A DNA stretch of 5,708 nucleotides from Microcaldota archaeon (GTDB taxonomy: Archaea; Iainarchaeota; Iainarchaeia; Iainarchaeales; JAGVWC01), in assembly GCA_018813975.1 (NCBI GenBank), contig JAHJAQ010000020.1:1-5708 (forward strand), in the 5' to 3' direction. This document shows, one piece after another, positions 1 through 5,354 of the stretch (within the stretch, counting starts at the first letter, position 1; every line of letters begins with the position of its first letter). The notes below the pieces were generated by a model. The model made no database searches. It was not told the DNA's origin and saw nothing but the letters and a program-made list of their open reading frames with translations. The position numbers and the translations under genes are program-made.

Positions 1-1187
1 ATTTGTTCTACAATACTGATTACATTTTCAGTTCCTGTTTCAGTTAAATCAATTCTGCCCTCAATCGAAACAGGCAATTCGCCAAAAGAAAATTGTTCAC
101 TCGAAAAACCTTGTGCTTCCAATTCAATTTGAATGGATTCTTTCACGCTTTGATAGATTTCAATGGCTGGAACAAGAAGCTCAAATTGAAAGGGCCGTTC
201 TGGGGAAAGCACTTGCCATTGTGTTCCACTCAATTCGTTCAAAAAAGAGCCAAACGATTCTGCATCCAATTCCGCATCCACCCTTAAACTAAAAGAATCA
301 CTTGGAAACACTTGAACTTTGGTTTGAGTGATATCTGAAATAACCGATAATTCTTCTTCTAAGGTGATAGGTTCTAAACCACTTGCAAAAACAGTATCCG
401 CTGAAAAAAGCAAGACTGGTTCCAAAGAATCTACTTTCATGATACGCGACGCCACGCGTTCTGTTATTTGGGTTTCTGGGTTTAGCACTTCAAAAGCCGT
501 TAACTCGACTAAAGAAACTCCCGTAAAAGTAGCTGCTAAATGTACGGTAATTCGATCTCCCTTTAGAGTAGGCGCTTCCACCAATCCTTGTACCAATTGG
601 TCCAAAAAAAGGTGTTCTTTGGTTAAATCCAATTCTTCGTTTCGAAACGTTACATTGTGCGGAACCTCAAACAAGGCAGAAGAAAAAACACCGGTTTGGG
701 ATAATTGTCCTTGCGTATTCGCTAAAACCGCTTCTAAAATTTCATTCAAAGAAAACTGTTCTTTTTCATACATGATATCCGCCTCATATAACAAGAAATT
801 TCCTCTGGTAGGGTCCTGTCTAAAAATCGATTGCATTTGTAACACGCCAGGCGTTGAACGAACCATGGCATCCAGCAAATCAATATTGGTTTGACTGGTT
901 TCTGCAATCAACTTAAAATGAGGTAATACCTCTGAAACCGTCACCTCTACCTCTGCTTGAAAACTAAAAGTAGTGGCATCTTGTGGTGCAGGCGGTTCTT
1001 CTGATGGTGGTTGGTCGCCAAAACTACCTAAAAGAGAAAAAGCAATCGTTGAAAAAGCAATTACCGCAACCACAAAAATGGCGAGCCATTGTGTAGCAGA
1101 ATAGCCTCGCTTTTTTTTGCCCGGAGTTTGTCGAACCACCCTGGAAGGCAATTTTAAACTCTGTTTTCCTCTTCTTCGTTGCGCCAT
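1..1187 (-). CDS. Hypothetical single-pass membrane-anchored protein, C-terminus cut by window edge
   Basis: I do not recognise this protein. Reading the minus strand from the ATG at 1187-1185 gives 395 uninterrupted codons to the window edge. An SD match GGTGA (1196-1192) lies 4 nt before the start, and an in-frame TAG lies upstream at 1232-1230 with no ATG between. Residues 1-28 are strongly basic (RRR near 4-6, KKKR at 24-27). One hydrophobic segment follows at about 34-55, then a Pro/Glu-rich linker (59-69), then a long acidic domain with alternating beta-like and helical stretches. No Cys is visible. By the positive-inside rule the N-terminus is cytoplasmic and the large domain outside. 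The stretch around G28-L35 (GYSATQWL) somewhat resembles an archaeal class III (pilin-like) signal, which is an alternative to a plain anchor. Segments near residues 74-84 and 299-309 look alike, so an internal duplication is possible. Plus-strand frames here are shadows of this gene. It is transcribed divergently from the FKBP gene. Confidence 0.8.
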   Translation of the reverse strand, partial: MAQRRRGKQSLKLPSRVVRQTPGKKKRGYSATQWLAIFVVAVIAFSTIAFSLLGSFGDQPPSEEPPAPQDATTFSFQAEVEVTVSEVLPHFKLIAETSQTNIDLLDAMVRSTPGVLQMQSIFRQDPTRGNFLLYEADIMYEKEQFSLNEILEAVLANTQGQLSQTGVFSSALFEVPHNVTFRNEELDLTKEHLFLDQLVQGLVEAPTLKGDRITVHLAATFTGVSLVELTAFEVLNPETQITERVASRIMKVDSLEPVLLFSADTVFASGLEPITLEEELSVISDITQTKVQVFPSDSFSLRVDAELDAESFGSFLNELSGTQWQVLSPERPFQFELLVPAIEIYQSVKESIQIELEAQGFSSEQFSFGELPVSIEGRIDLTETGTENVISIVEQ

Positions 1188-1203
1188 TTTTTCACCAAAA
1201 AAA

Positions 1204-1222
1204 GAATATAGTATAGTATAAT
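1204..1222 (-). promoter_or_regulatory. TATAC-repeat element upstream of the membrane-protein gene
   Basis: On the minus strand this reads ATTATACTATACTATATTC, a tandem TATAC repeat ending 16 nt before the ATG. It could be a TATA box, but a start about 25 nt further on would fall at the start codon and lose the SD. It may instead be the A/T-rich initiator or proximal element, with a weaker T-rich TATA candidate upstream near 1239-1246. A similar repeat stands at the same distance before the aCPSF1 gene. Confidence 0.35.
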
Positions 1223-1286
1223 CGACTTTCTAAAAGCATTAAAAAAGGAAGGTAAAGCCCAGTTTTCTCCCTTAAAACCCTTACAG

Positions 1287-1314
1287 AGAGCGACCTTTAA
1301 AAGAAAAGCGCTCT
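1287..1314 (+). promoter_or_regulatory. Candidate FKBP-gene promoter (TTTAAAA) inside an inverted repeat
   Basis: A TATA-like TTTAAAA (1296-1302) lies about 25-30 nt before the likely 5' end of the FKBP leader (about 1325). It is flanked by AGAGCG (1287-1292) and CGCTCT (1309-1314), a perfect 6-bp inverted repeat with a 16-bp spacer. A dimeric regulator bound there would cover the TATA element. The BRE is weak. The promoter role is inferred from position only. Confidence 0.35.
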
Positions 1315-1326
1315 AAAAAGTCTATA

Positions 1327-1344
1327 TTCACCTATTTGTGAGGT
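1327..1344 (+). promoter_or_regulatory. FKBP leader with anti-SD-like TTCACCT facing the SD
   Basis: TTCACCT (1327-1333) precedes the SD GAGGT (1340-1344), which has a 7-nt spacing to the ATG at 1352. ACCT (1330-1333) is complementary to AGGT (1341-1344); alternatively CAC (1329-1331) can pair with GTG (1338-1340). The stem is short and would be weak alone, but the same TTCACCT–spacer–AGGT arrangement recurs before the 44-codon ORF. Confidence 0.4.
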
Positions 1345-1351
1345 TTTTTGA

Positions 1352-2110
1352 ATGCAGTCAGGCGATGTTATTCTCGTGGATTTTACGGCTACAGAACGGA
1401 TTACCAATCAAATCGTTGAAACCACAATAGAACAAGACGCAAAAAAGGCCAACGCGTTTAATCCAAAAGCAATGTACAAGCCGGTCCCATTAGTAGTGGG
1501 AAAAAAAGAATTATTCGAAAAAGTGGATAAGGCATTTGAAATCATGCAAGTAGGAGACGAAAAAAAAATAGAATTAGAAGCCAGTGAAGCATTTGGAGAA
1601 CGAAAAGCAGAACTCATTGCGATAATTCCATTACAACAATTCAAAAAACAAAAAATGAATCCAATGCCCGGCTTAATCATTGAAGCGGATGGCAAACAAG
1701 GAAAAGTACAATCGGTTTCAGGTGGAAGGGTAAGAGTAGATTTTAATCATCCCCTAGCCGGCAAAAAAATAGAGTACAAAGTGGTTGTGCGCAAAAAAAT
1801 CGAGGACAAGCAAGAACAAGTGGAAGCGATTTTTGAAAAATACTTTCCACACGTCAAACCAGACGAAAAACAAATCAAAGTAGAAGGCGAAACCGTGAAA
1901 ATCGTGTTGCCCGAGCGCTTAAAAGAACAAAAAGAAACCACGGTATTCAAACAAGTATTTGCCAAAATTCTTCCAGACCAATTAGGCGGAATTAAAGAAG
2001 TACAGTTCGTGGAATCGTTTGAAACCCAAAAAAAAGATTCAAAAAAAACTGAATCCAAAACCCAAGAAAAACCAGCCAAAAAAGAAGGGTTGCGAGGTAA
2101 GGGTTTTTAA
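1352..2110 (+). CDS. FKBP-type peptidyl-prolyl cis-trans isomerase, archaeal long form with insert-in-flap domain
   Basis: The 252-aa product matches the archaeal long FKBP/SlyD-like family, which catalyses cis-trans isomerisation of Xaa-Pro bonds and acts as a folding chaperone, here probably cytosolic (no signal peptide). Visible in order are an FKBP N-terminal part (about 1-85, with NPKAMYKPVPLVVG at 37-50 and MQVGDEK at 65-71), the insert-in-flap region (about 86-130), the signature around GGRVRVDFNHPLAG (124-137), which closes the FKBP fold, a C-terminal domain (about 153-224), and a Lys-rich, probably disordered tail (about 225-252). The loop usually written as IPGFE/D-A reads LFEKVDKAF (54-62), so its usual Gly is absent. 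The start is fixed by an in-frame TGA just before the ATG and by the SD GAGGT. psmB follows 64 nt downstream on the same strand. The family call is secure; actual isomerase activity is less so because of the altered loop. Confidence 0.92.
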   Translation: MQSGDVILVDFTATERITNQIVETTIEQDAKKANAFNPKAMYKPVPLVVGKKELFEKVDKAFEIMQVGDEKKIELEASEAFGERKAELIAIIPLQQFKKQKMNPMPGLIIEADGKQGKVQSVSGGRVRVDFNHPLAGKKIEYKVVVRKKIEDKQEQVEAIFEKYFPHVKPDEKQIKVEGETVKIVLPERLKEQKETTVFKQVFAKILPDQLGGIKEVQFVESFETQKKDSKKTESKTQEKPAKKEGLRGKGF

Positions 2111-2174
2111 AGGGTTTGATAACGAAATTAGTTAGTACCATCGAATTGTACTGTTTATTTAGAGGTTTTATTAA

Positions 2175-2810
2175 ATGATTAGTGACCTGAAAACGGGTAC
2201 TACTACTATTGGCTTAATCGCAAGAGACAGTGTTGTATTAGCTGCTGACATGCGCGCTTCACTAGGCCATATTGCGTACGACGAAGAAAATGACAAGTTA
2301 TCAGAAATTACGCCTCACACCGGTCTTACCAATGCGGGCAGTGTTGGAGACACCATGACCATTGTGCGGTACTTGAGAAATCATGCTAAAATGTACGCGC
2401 TCGAACGAGAGACTGAAATTACCACCAAAGGATTGGTTACCTTTTTATCCAATATTTTATCCGGAAACCGGTATTATCCATTCGAAGTACAATTTGTGAT
2501 TGGGGGTGTTGTTCCCCAATCAAGTTTGTTCGAGGTAACACCACTAGGCGCTATGCTAGAACGCAAAAAATACGCGGTAAGCGGTTCTGGAACCGAAATG
2601 GCACTTAGCACTCTAGACTTAAATTATAAAACAGACATGGAAGAAAACGATGCAATTGAACTAGCGGTTCGAGCTATTGGCCAAGGCAAAAGAAGAGACA
2701 TCTTTTCCGGGGGCAAAAGCATTAGCGTCATGGTAATTGATTCCAAAGGAATTCGACGCGTACCTCAAAAAATCATTGAAAAATACATAAAAAACCACAA
2801 TACCAACTAA
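2175..2810 (+). CDS. psmB: 20S proteasome beta subunit (threonine protease)
   Basis: This is the catalytic beta subunit of the archaeal 20S proteasome, an N-terminal nucleophile hydrolase that degrades unfolded or targeted proteins inside the alpha7-beta7-beta7-alpha7 barrel. The 211-aa protein has an 8-residue propeptide ending in Gly8, with the TTT motif exposing Thr9 as nucleophile after self-cleavage. In mature numbering the key residues are present: Asp17 (D25), Arg19 (R27) and Lys33 (K41), plus the SGSGT loop (136-140) and D175/S178 in the DIFSG motif. Length and propeptide are normal for archaeal beta subunits, and nothing is broken. The start is fixed by a TAA immediately upstream in frame and by SD GAGGT (2162-2166) with 8-nt spacing. 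The 64-nt gap after the FKBP gene has only a weak BRE-like CGAAA (2123-2127), so cotranscription with the FKBP gene is possible. T-runs follow the stop. Confidence 0.97.
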   Translation: MISDLKTGTTTIGLIARDSVVLAADMRASLGHIAYDEENDKLSEITPHTGLTNAGSVGDTMTIVRYLRNHAKMYALERETEITTKGLVTFLSNILSGNRYYPFEVQFVIGGVVPQSSLFEVTPLGAMLERKKYAVSGSGTEMALSTLDLNYKTDMEENDAIELAVRAIGQGKRRDIFSGGKSISVMVIDSKGIRRVPQKIIEKYIKNHNTN

Positions 2811-2864
2811 AAAAAAACCATTTTTTTTTTCTTAAAAACGGCCAAAAAAATAGGCCATTTTTTT
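2811..2864 (+). terminator. Intergenic T-runs and GGCC hairpin after psmB
   Basis: Directly after the psmB stop there is a T10 run (2821-2830), preceded by an A-run. Then comes GGCC (2840-2843), an A-rich loop and GGCC (2852-2855), followed by a second T7 run (2858-2864). The A7 and T7 runs can also pair with each other around the second GGCC. T-runs are the known archaeal termination and aCPSF1-dependent 3'-end signal. On this basis it is a likely psmB terminator, perhaps partial, lying before aCPSF1 itself. Confidence 0.55.
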
Positions 2865-2865
2865 C

Positions 2866-2891
2866 TATACTATCTATACTAATTACAGGAG
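2866..2891 (+). promoter_or_regulatory. aCPSF1 leader: TATAC repeat plus strong SD
   Basis: TATACTATCTATACTA (2866-2881) is followed by AGGAG (2887-2891), with 6 nt to the ATG at 2898. The repeat resembles the one before the minus-strand membrane gene. A TATA-like A-run (2844-2850) about 25 nt upstream would place the transcription start inside the repeat, giving a leader of roughly 20-30 nt. Both roles are inferred from spacing. Confidence 0.4.
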
Positions 2892-2897
2892 ATTTTA

Positions 2898-4799
2898 ATG
2901 GAACTACTCAAAGAAATCGAATCTATTGTACACAACATTTTGCCATCCGACACCCAAGTCACCAAAATTGATATGGAAGGACCAGAAGTTGCTATTTACA
3001 CACGAAACCCAAAATCCTTTTTTGAAAACGAAAACTACGTAGCCAAACTAGCCTTTGAACTCAAAAAAAGAGTACACATTCGCACGGACAAAACATTGTT
3101 AAGCGAACAAGAAGAAGCCAAAAAAAAGATTTTGGAAATCGTTCCAGAAGGAGCAGAAATAAAAGAAATTGCGTTTAACCCTGTTTTTTCCGAAGTGGTT
3201 ATTGAAAGCATTAAACCAGGATTGGTGATTGGAAAAGGAGGCGAAACATCCAAAAAAATTACCTTGGAAACCGGATGGACCCCAAGCATTGTTCGCGCAC
3301 CAACCTCTCCCAGCGATATCCTAACAGGAATTCGACACCATTTAAACAAAAATAGTCCAGAGCGAAAAAAAATATTGCAAAGCGTGTCCAAAAAAATTTA
3401 TCGGCCAATAGAAGCCAAATCCGATCCCTGGATTAGACTAACCGCATTAGGCGCATTCCAAGAAATAGGCAGAAGCTGTATTTTATTGGAAACACCACAA
3501 ACCAAAATATTGTTAGATTGCGGATTAAACGTGGCTGCCGCGGAAAACCCATATCCTTATTTGGATTCCTTAAGCTTTCCTTTATCCGACATTGATGCCG
3601 TAGTTATTTCACACGCGCACAGTGATCACAGTGGATTTTTACCCTATTTGTTTCGCATGGGATACAACGGACCGGTTTATTGTACAGCCCCCACCCGAGA
3701 TTTAATGACCTTACTACAATTTGATTACATTGATGTTTCATTAAAAGAAGGAAAAGAACCATTATACACGGAAAAAGACGTAAAAGAAATGCTCAAGTAT
3801 TGCATTACACGCGAATATCGAGAAGTAACTGATATTGCGCCAGACATTCGCATGACATTTCATAATGCCGCGCACATTTTAGGATCGGCTTCCATTCACT
3901 TGCATATTGGTGCCGGCCAACACAACTTAGTGTATTCTTCCGATATCAAATATGGTTTTACGCGCTTGTTCAACAACATTGATTTAAATTATCCGCGCTT
4001 GGAAACATTGATTATTGAAAGCACGTATGGCAAAAGAGAAGATATCCAACCAGAAAGATATATCAGTGAACAACGATTGGTACAAGTAGTTGGCGAAACC
4101 ATTCAACAAGGCGGAAACGTTTTAATCCCGGTTTTTGCAGTGGGAAGGGCCCAGGAAATCATGCTTACATTGGAAGATGCGTATCGACGAGGTGCCTTAG
4201 AAGGCGTCAAAATATACATTGATGGCATGACCCGCCAAGCCAGTGCCATTCACACGGCCTATCCAGAATACTTGCGCAAAGGCGTTCAAAGAAGAATCCT
4301 ACAAAACGATTCGCCATTCACGGGCAGCATGTTTAACATAGTAAAAGGCGGTACCAAAGAAAGAGATGAACTATTGAAAGAAGGCGGTAACATTATCCTA
4401 GCTTCTTCCGGAATGCTAACGGGGGGAGCTTCCTTACACTACTTTCACAAAATGGCAGAAGACCCCAAAAATACATTGATTTTTGTAGGGTACCAAGGAG
4501 AAGGAAGCTTGGGAAGAAAACTTCAAAACAATGTAAAAGAAATCCCCATTACCGGCGAACAGGGCAGAACCAAAGGACTGAAAATCAATTTGCGCTTAGA
4601 AAACATTGAAGCCTTTTCAGGACACGCAGACTATCAACAACTAACAAGTTACGTGCGCAATTTAAAACCCAAACAAAGACGCATTTTAGTCAACCATGGC
4701 AACAAAGTCAAAACAGTAGAATTCGCTAAAACACTCACACAAAAATTCCACATTCCAAGCCAAGCACCCCACAATCTGGATTCCATTCGACTAAAATAA
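2898..4799 (+). CDS. fttA: aCPSF1 / FttA: KH-domain beta-CASP ribonuclease, transcription termination factor
   Basis: This is the archaeal CPSF73 homologue. The family is known as an endo-/5'-3' exoribonuclease that cuts nascent RNA after U-rich stretches and drives general transcription termination. The 633-aa length is normal. Two N-terminal KH-like domains cover about 4-70 and 75-145, the second with the GKGG loop at 112-115. The metallo-beta-lactamase core starts near 176 and carries D207 (LLDCG), H239/H241/D243/H244 (HAHSDH), H326 (HILGS) and D349 (SSDIK). The beta-CASP part has E374 (IIESTYG), H576 (SGHADY) and H600 (VNHGN). All metal-binding and catalytic positions I can place are present. 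The start has SD AGGAG, and an in-frame TAA lies upstream at 2880-2882. It follows psmB by 87 nt, a neighbour pair I recall from other archaea. The T-rich gap before it is of the type this enzyme acts on, so self-regulation is conceivable. Confidence 0.97.
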   Translation: MELLKEIESIVHNILPSDTQVTKIDMEGPEVAIYTRNPKSFFENENYVAKLAFELKKRVHIRTDKTLLSEQEEAKKKILEIVPEGAEIKEIAFNPVFSEVVIESIKPGLVIGKGGETSKKITLETGWTPSIVRAPTSPSDILTGIRHHLNKNSPERKKILQSVSKKIYRPIEAKSDPWIRLTALGAFQEIGRSCILLETPQTKILLDCGLNVAAAENPYPYLDSLSFPLSDIDAVVISHAHSDHSGFLPYLFRMGYNGPVYCTAPTRDLMTLLQFDYIDVSLKEGKEPLYTEKDVKEMLKYCITREYREVTDIAPDIRMTFHNAAHILGSASIHLHIGAGQHNLVYSSDIKYGFTRLFNNIDLNYPRLETLIIESTYGKREDIQPERYISEQRLVQVVGETIQQGGNVLIPVFAVGRAQEIMLTLEDAYRRGALEGVKIYIDGMTRQASAIHTAYPEYLRKGVQRRILQNDSPFTGSMFNIVKGGTKERDELLKEGGNIILASSGMLTGGASLHYFHKMAEDPKNTLIFVGYQGEGSLGRKLQNNVKEIPITGEQGRTKGLKINLRLENIEAFSGHADYQQLTSYVRNLKPKQRRILVNHGNKVKTVEFAKTLTQKFHIPSQAPHNLDSIRLK

Positions 4800-4853
4800 A
4801 ACAAGCGCTTTTAATTGCCTTGAAACCCCCAAAAAATAGTACTTATACATAAA

Positions 4854-4881
4854 CGATTTTTTGTTCCCAAAAACAGTTTTT
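4854..4881 (+). terminator. T-runs downstream of aCPSF1
   Basis: T6 (4857-4862) and T5 (4877-4881) follow the aCPSF1 stop by about 55-80 nt in an otherwise A-rich stretch, with a small AAAAC/GTTTT inverted repeat. This fits an archaeal U-rich 3' end but is weaker than the psmB T10 run. The rest of 4800-4920 shows no coding frame or RNA gene that I can identify. An 8-bp palindrome AAGCGCTT lies at 4803-4810. Confidence 0.35.
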
Positions 4882-4922
4882 CAAAAACACTCCAAAAAAC
4901 AGCATCGACATAACGAATTAAA

Positions 4923-4937
4923 CGAAAGCTATTTAAA
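4923..4937 (+). promoter_or_regulatory. Candidate BRE/TATA promoter, distal (CGAAA + TATTTAAA)
   Basis: BRE-like CGAAA (4923-4927) is followed by TATTTAAA (4930-4937). This arrangement is typical of archaeal promoters and predicts a start near 4957-4962. A second TATA-like TTTATAAA lies at 4949-4956. Transcripts from here would have a leader of about 110 nt before the 44-codon ORF, beginning with the hairpin at 4959-4990. Confidence 0.5.
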
Positions 4938-4958
4938 CCCTTAATTTCTTTATAAACG

Positions 4959-4990
4959 TTACTTCGTTCTCTGATTCTAAAACGGAGTGA
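4959..4990 (+). other. Hairpin near predicted 5' end of the distal transcript
   Basis: TTACTTCGTT (4959-4968) pairs with AACGGAGTGA (4981-4990) through 10 base pairs, including two G-U wobbles, around a 12-nt loop. It begins at the start predicted for the distal promoter. I cannot assign it to a known RNA family. Confidence 0.4.
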
Positions 4991-5009
4991 AAATTAGCCT
5001 TTTTTCGCC

Positions 5010-5023
5010 CAAAAGCTTTTATA
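5010..5023 (+). promoter_or_regulatory. Candidate BRE/TATA promoter, proximal (CAAAAG + CTTTTATA)
   Basis: CAAAAG (5010-5015) followed by CTTTTATA (5016-5023) is a good archaeal BRE/TATA match. It predicts a start near 5044-5048, about 20-25 nt before the ATG of the 44-codon ORF, leaving its SD inside a short leader. The element contains the 10-bp palindrome AAAAGCTTTT (5011-5020). Confidence 0.5.
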
Positions 5024-5043
5024 GGAGTTTATACGTTAGTTTT

Positions 5044-5063
5044 TTCACCTTCTCTAAAAGGTG
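5044..5063 (+). promoter_or_regulatory. SD-sequestering hairpin with anti-SD-like arm
   Basis: CACCTT (5046-5051) is perfectly complementary to AAGGTG (5058-5063) with a 6-nt loop, so the SD AGGTG is fully paired. UUCACCUUCU (5044-5053) matches the usual archaeal 16S 3' tail AUCACCUCCU at 8 of 10 positions. Ribosome access would therefore need this stem to open. The stem sits at or near the 5' end predicted from the proximal promoter. Confidence 0.5.
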
Positions 5064-5068
5064 CTAAA

Positions 5069-5203
5069 ATGACTCAAAAAACCATTCAACCAGTTGCGAG
5101 TACAGAACCGCGCATTCAATCTTTATGCCGCGCTCTCGAGAAAGGCGGAACCAAAGTAGCCGATAATATCGTTGCGTTTTCCAAAAACCTCGGAAAACAC
5201 TAA
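5069..5203 (+). CDS. Small basic protein of unknown function, 44 aa
   Basis: I do not recognise this product. The ATG has an SD AGGTG (5059-5063) 5 nt upstream and a well-placed BRE/TATA box, and the ORF ends with TAA; these are the reasons to call a gene despite its length. The protein starts with a Thr/Gln/Pro-rich part (1-14), then a possible amphipathic helix (about 15-24, RIQSLCRALE), a GG turn (26-27) and a second helix-like stretch (28-43). It has one Cys (Cys20), is net basic and has no membrane segment. There is no zinc motif and no match to small ribosomal proteins I know. It sits between a leader hairpin that covers its SD and a cluster of hairpins right after its stop, so it could also be a regulatory leader ORF or part of a structured RNA. 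Hand-counted GC is about 44%. Confidence 0.5.
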   Translation: MTQKTIQPVASTEPRIQSLCRALEKGGTKVADNIVAFSKNLGKH

Positions 5204-5209
5204 AGGCTC

Positions 5210-5272
5210 TCAGCTTTTACCAAAAGCTGGCAAAATGGTACTACCTTCGGTAGTACTTGCCCTTTCGGGCAA
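5210..5272 (+). other. Cluster of three tandem hairpins (possible structured RNA or 3' end/leader element)
   Basis: Three near-perfect stems follow each other within 63 nt. The first is CAGCTTTT/AAAAGCTG (5211-5229) with a 3-nt loop. The second is GTACTACC/GGTAGTAC (5238-5256) with loop TTC. The third is TTGCCC/GGGCAA (5257-5272) with loop TTTC. A weaker stem GGCATT/AACGCC with one mismatch lies at 5284-5299. TTGCC (5257-5261) could instead pair with GGCAA (5229-5233), which would disrupt the third stem. No T-run follows, so this is not a simple terminator. I see no box C/D, H/ACA, tRNA, SRP or RNase P hallmark. It may be the 3' end of the small-ORF transcript or a leader of the kinase gene. 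Confidence 0.5.
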
Positions 5273-5303
5273 TTGCGAAAAACGGCATTTGGAAACGCCT
5301 TTC

Positions 5304-5350
5304 TCCTACTTCTACGCTTTAAAGCCATTTCTATTATTTCTTGTTAGGAT
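5304..5350 (+). promoter_or_regulatory. Leader of the AK6-like gene
   Basis: A pyrimidine-rich leader contains the 10-bp palindrome GCTTTAAAGC (5316-5325), whose TTTAAA might serve as a weak TATA box, although a start 25 nt on would be very near the ATG. SD AGGA (5346-5349) has a 5-nt spacing. TCCTA (5304-5308) is complementary to TAGGA (5345-5349), so this SD might also be masked, over a longer loop. Cotranscription from upstream promoters is possible. Confidence 0.3.
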
Positions 5351-5354
5351 TGAC

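Noticed and set aside
328..894. 188-codon plus-strand frame, and the smaller one at 93-287
   Set aside because: Both are antisense to the minus-strand gene, which is open over the whole 1187 nt, has an SD and a membrane segment; the plus-strand translations are Ser/Lys-rich with no domain.
1555..2060. A8-A9 runs inside the FKBP gene as programmed slippage sites
   Set aside because: They are explained by runs of Lys codons in an A-rich genome; the frame is intact and no alternative frame product is evident.
1408..2079. Two minus-strand frames inside the FKBP gene
   Set aside because: They are shadows of a clearly recognisable FKBP coding sequence.
2134..2152. AGTAC/GTACT hairpin in the leader of psmB
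   Set aside because: Only 5 bp with a 9-nt loop, not covering the SD; likely chance.
3035..3391. Minus-strand frame inside aCPSF1
   Set aside because: It is antisense to the conserved KH region of aCPSF1, with no SD or domain of its own seen.
4800..5068. tRNA, box C/D or H/ACA RNA, SRP or RNase P RNA in the gap after aCPSF1
   Set aside because: No T-loop GTTCRA-type sequence, C/D boxes or other hallmark sequences were found; only hairpins and promoter-like elements are visible.
5235..5354. 40-codon in-frame N-terminal extension of the AK6-like protein
   Set aside because: There is no SD before the ATG at 5235, it overlaps strong hairpins, and AK6 proteins normally begin just before the P-loop. 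Kept only as part of a finding.
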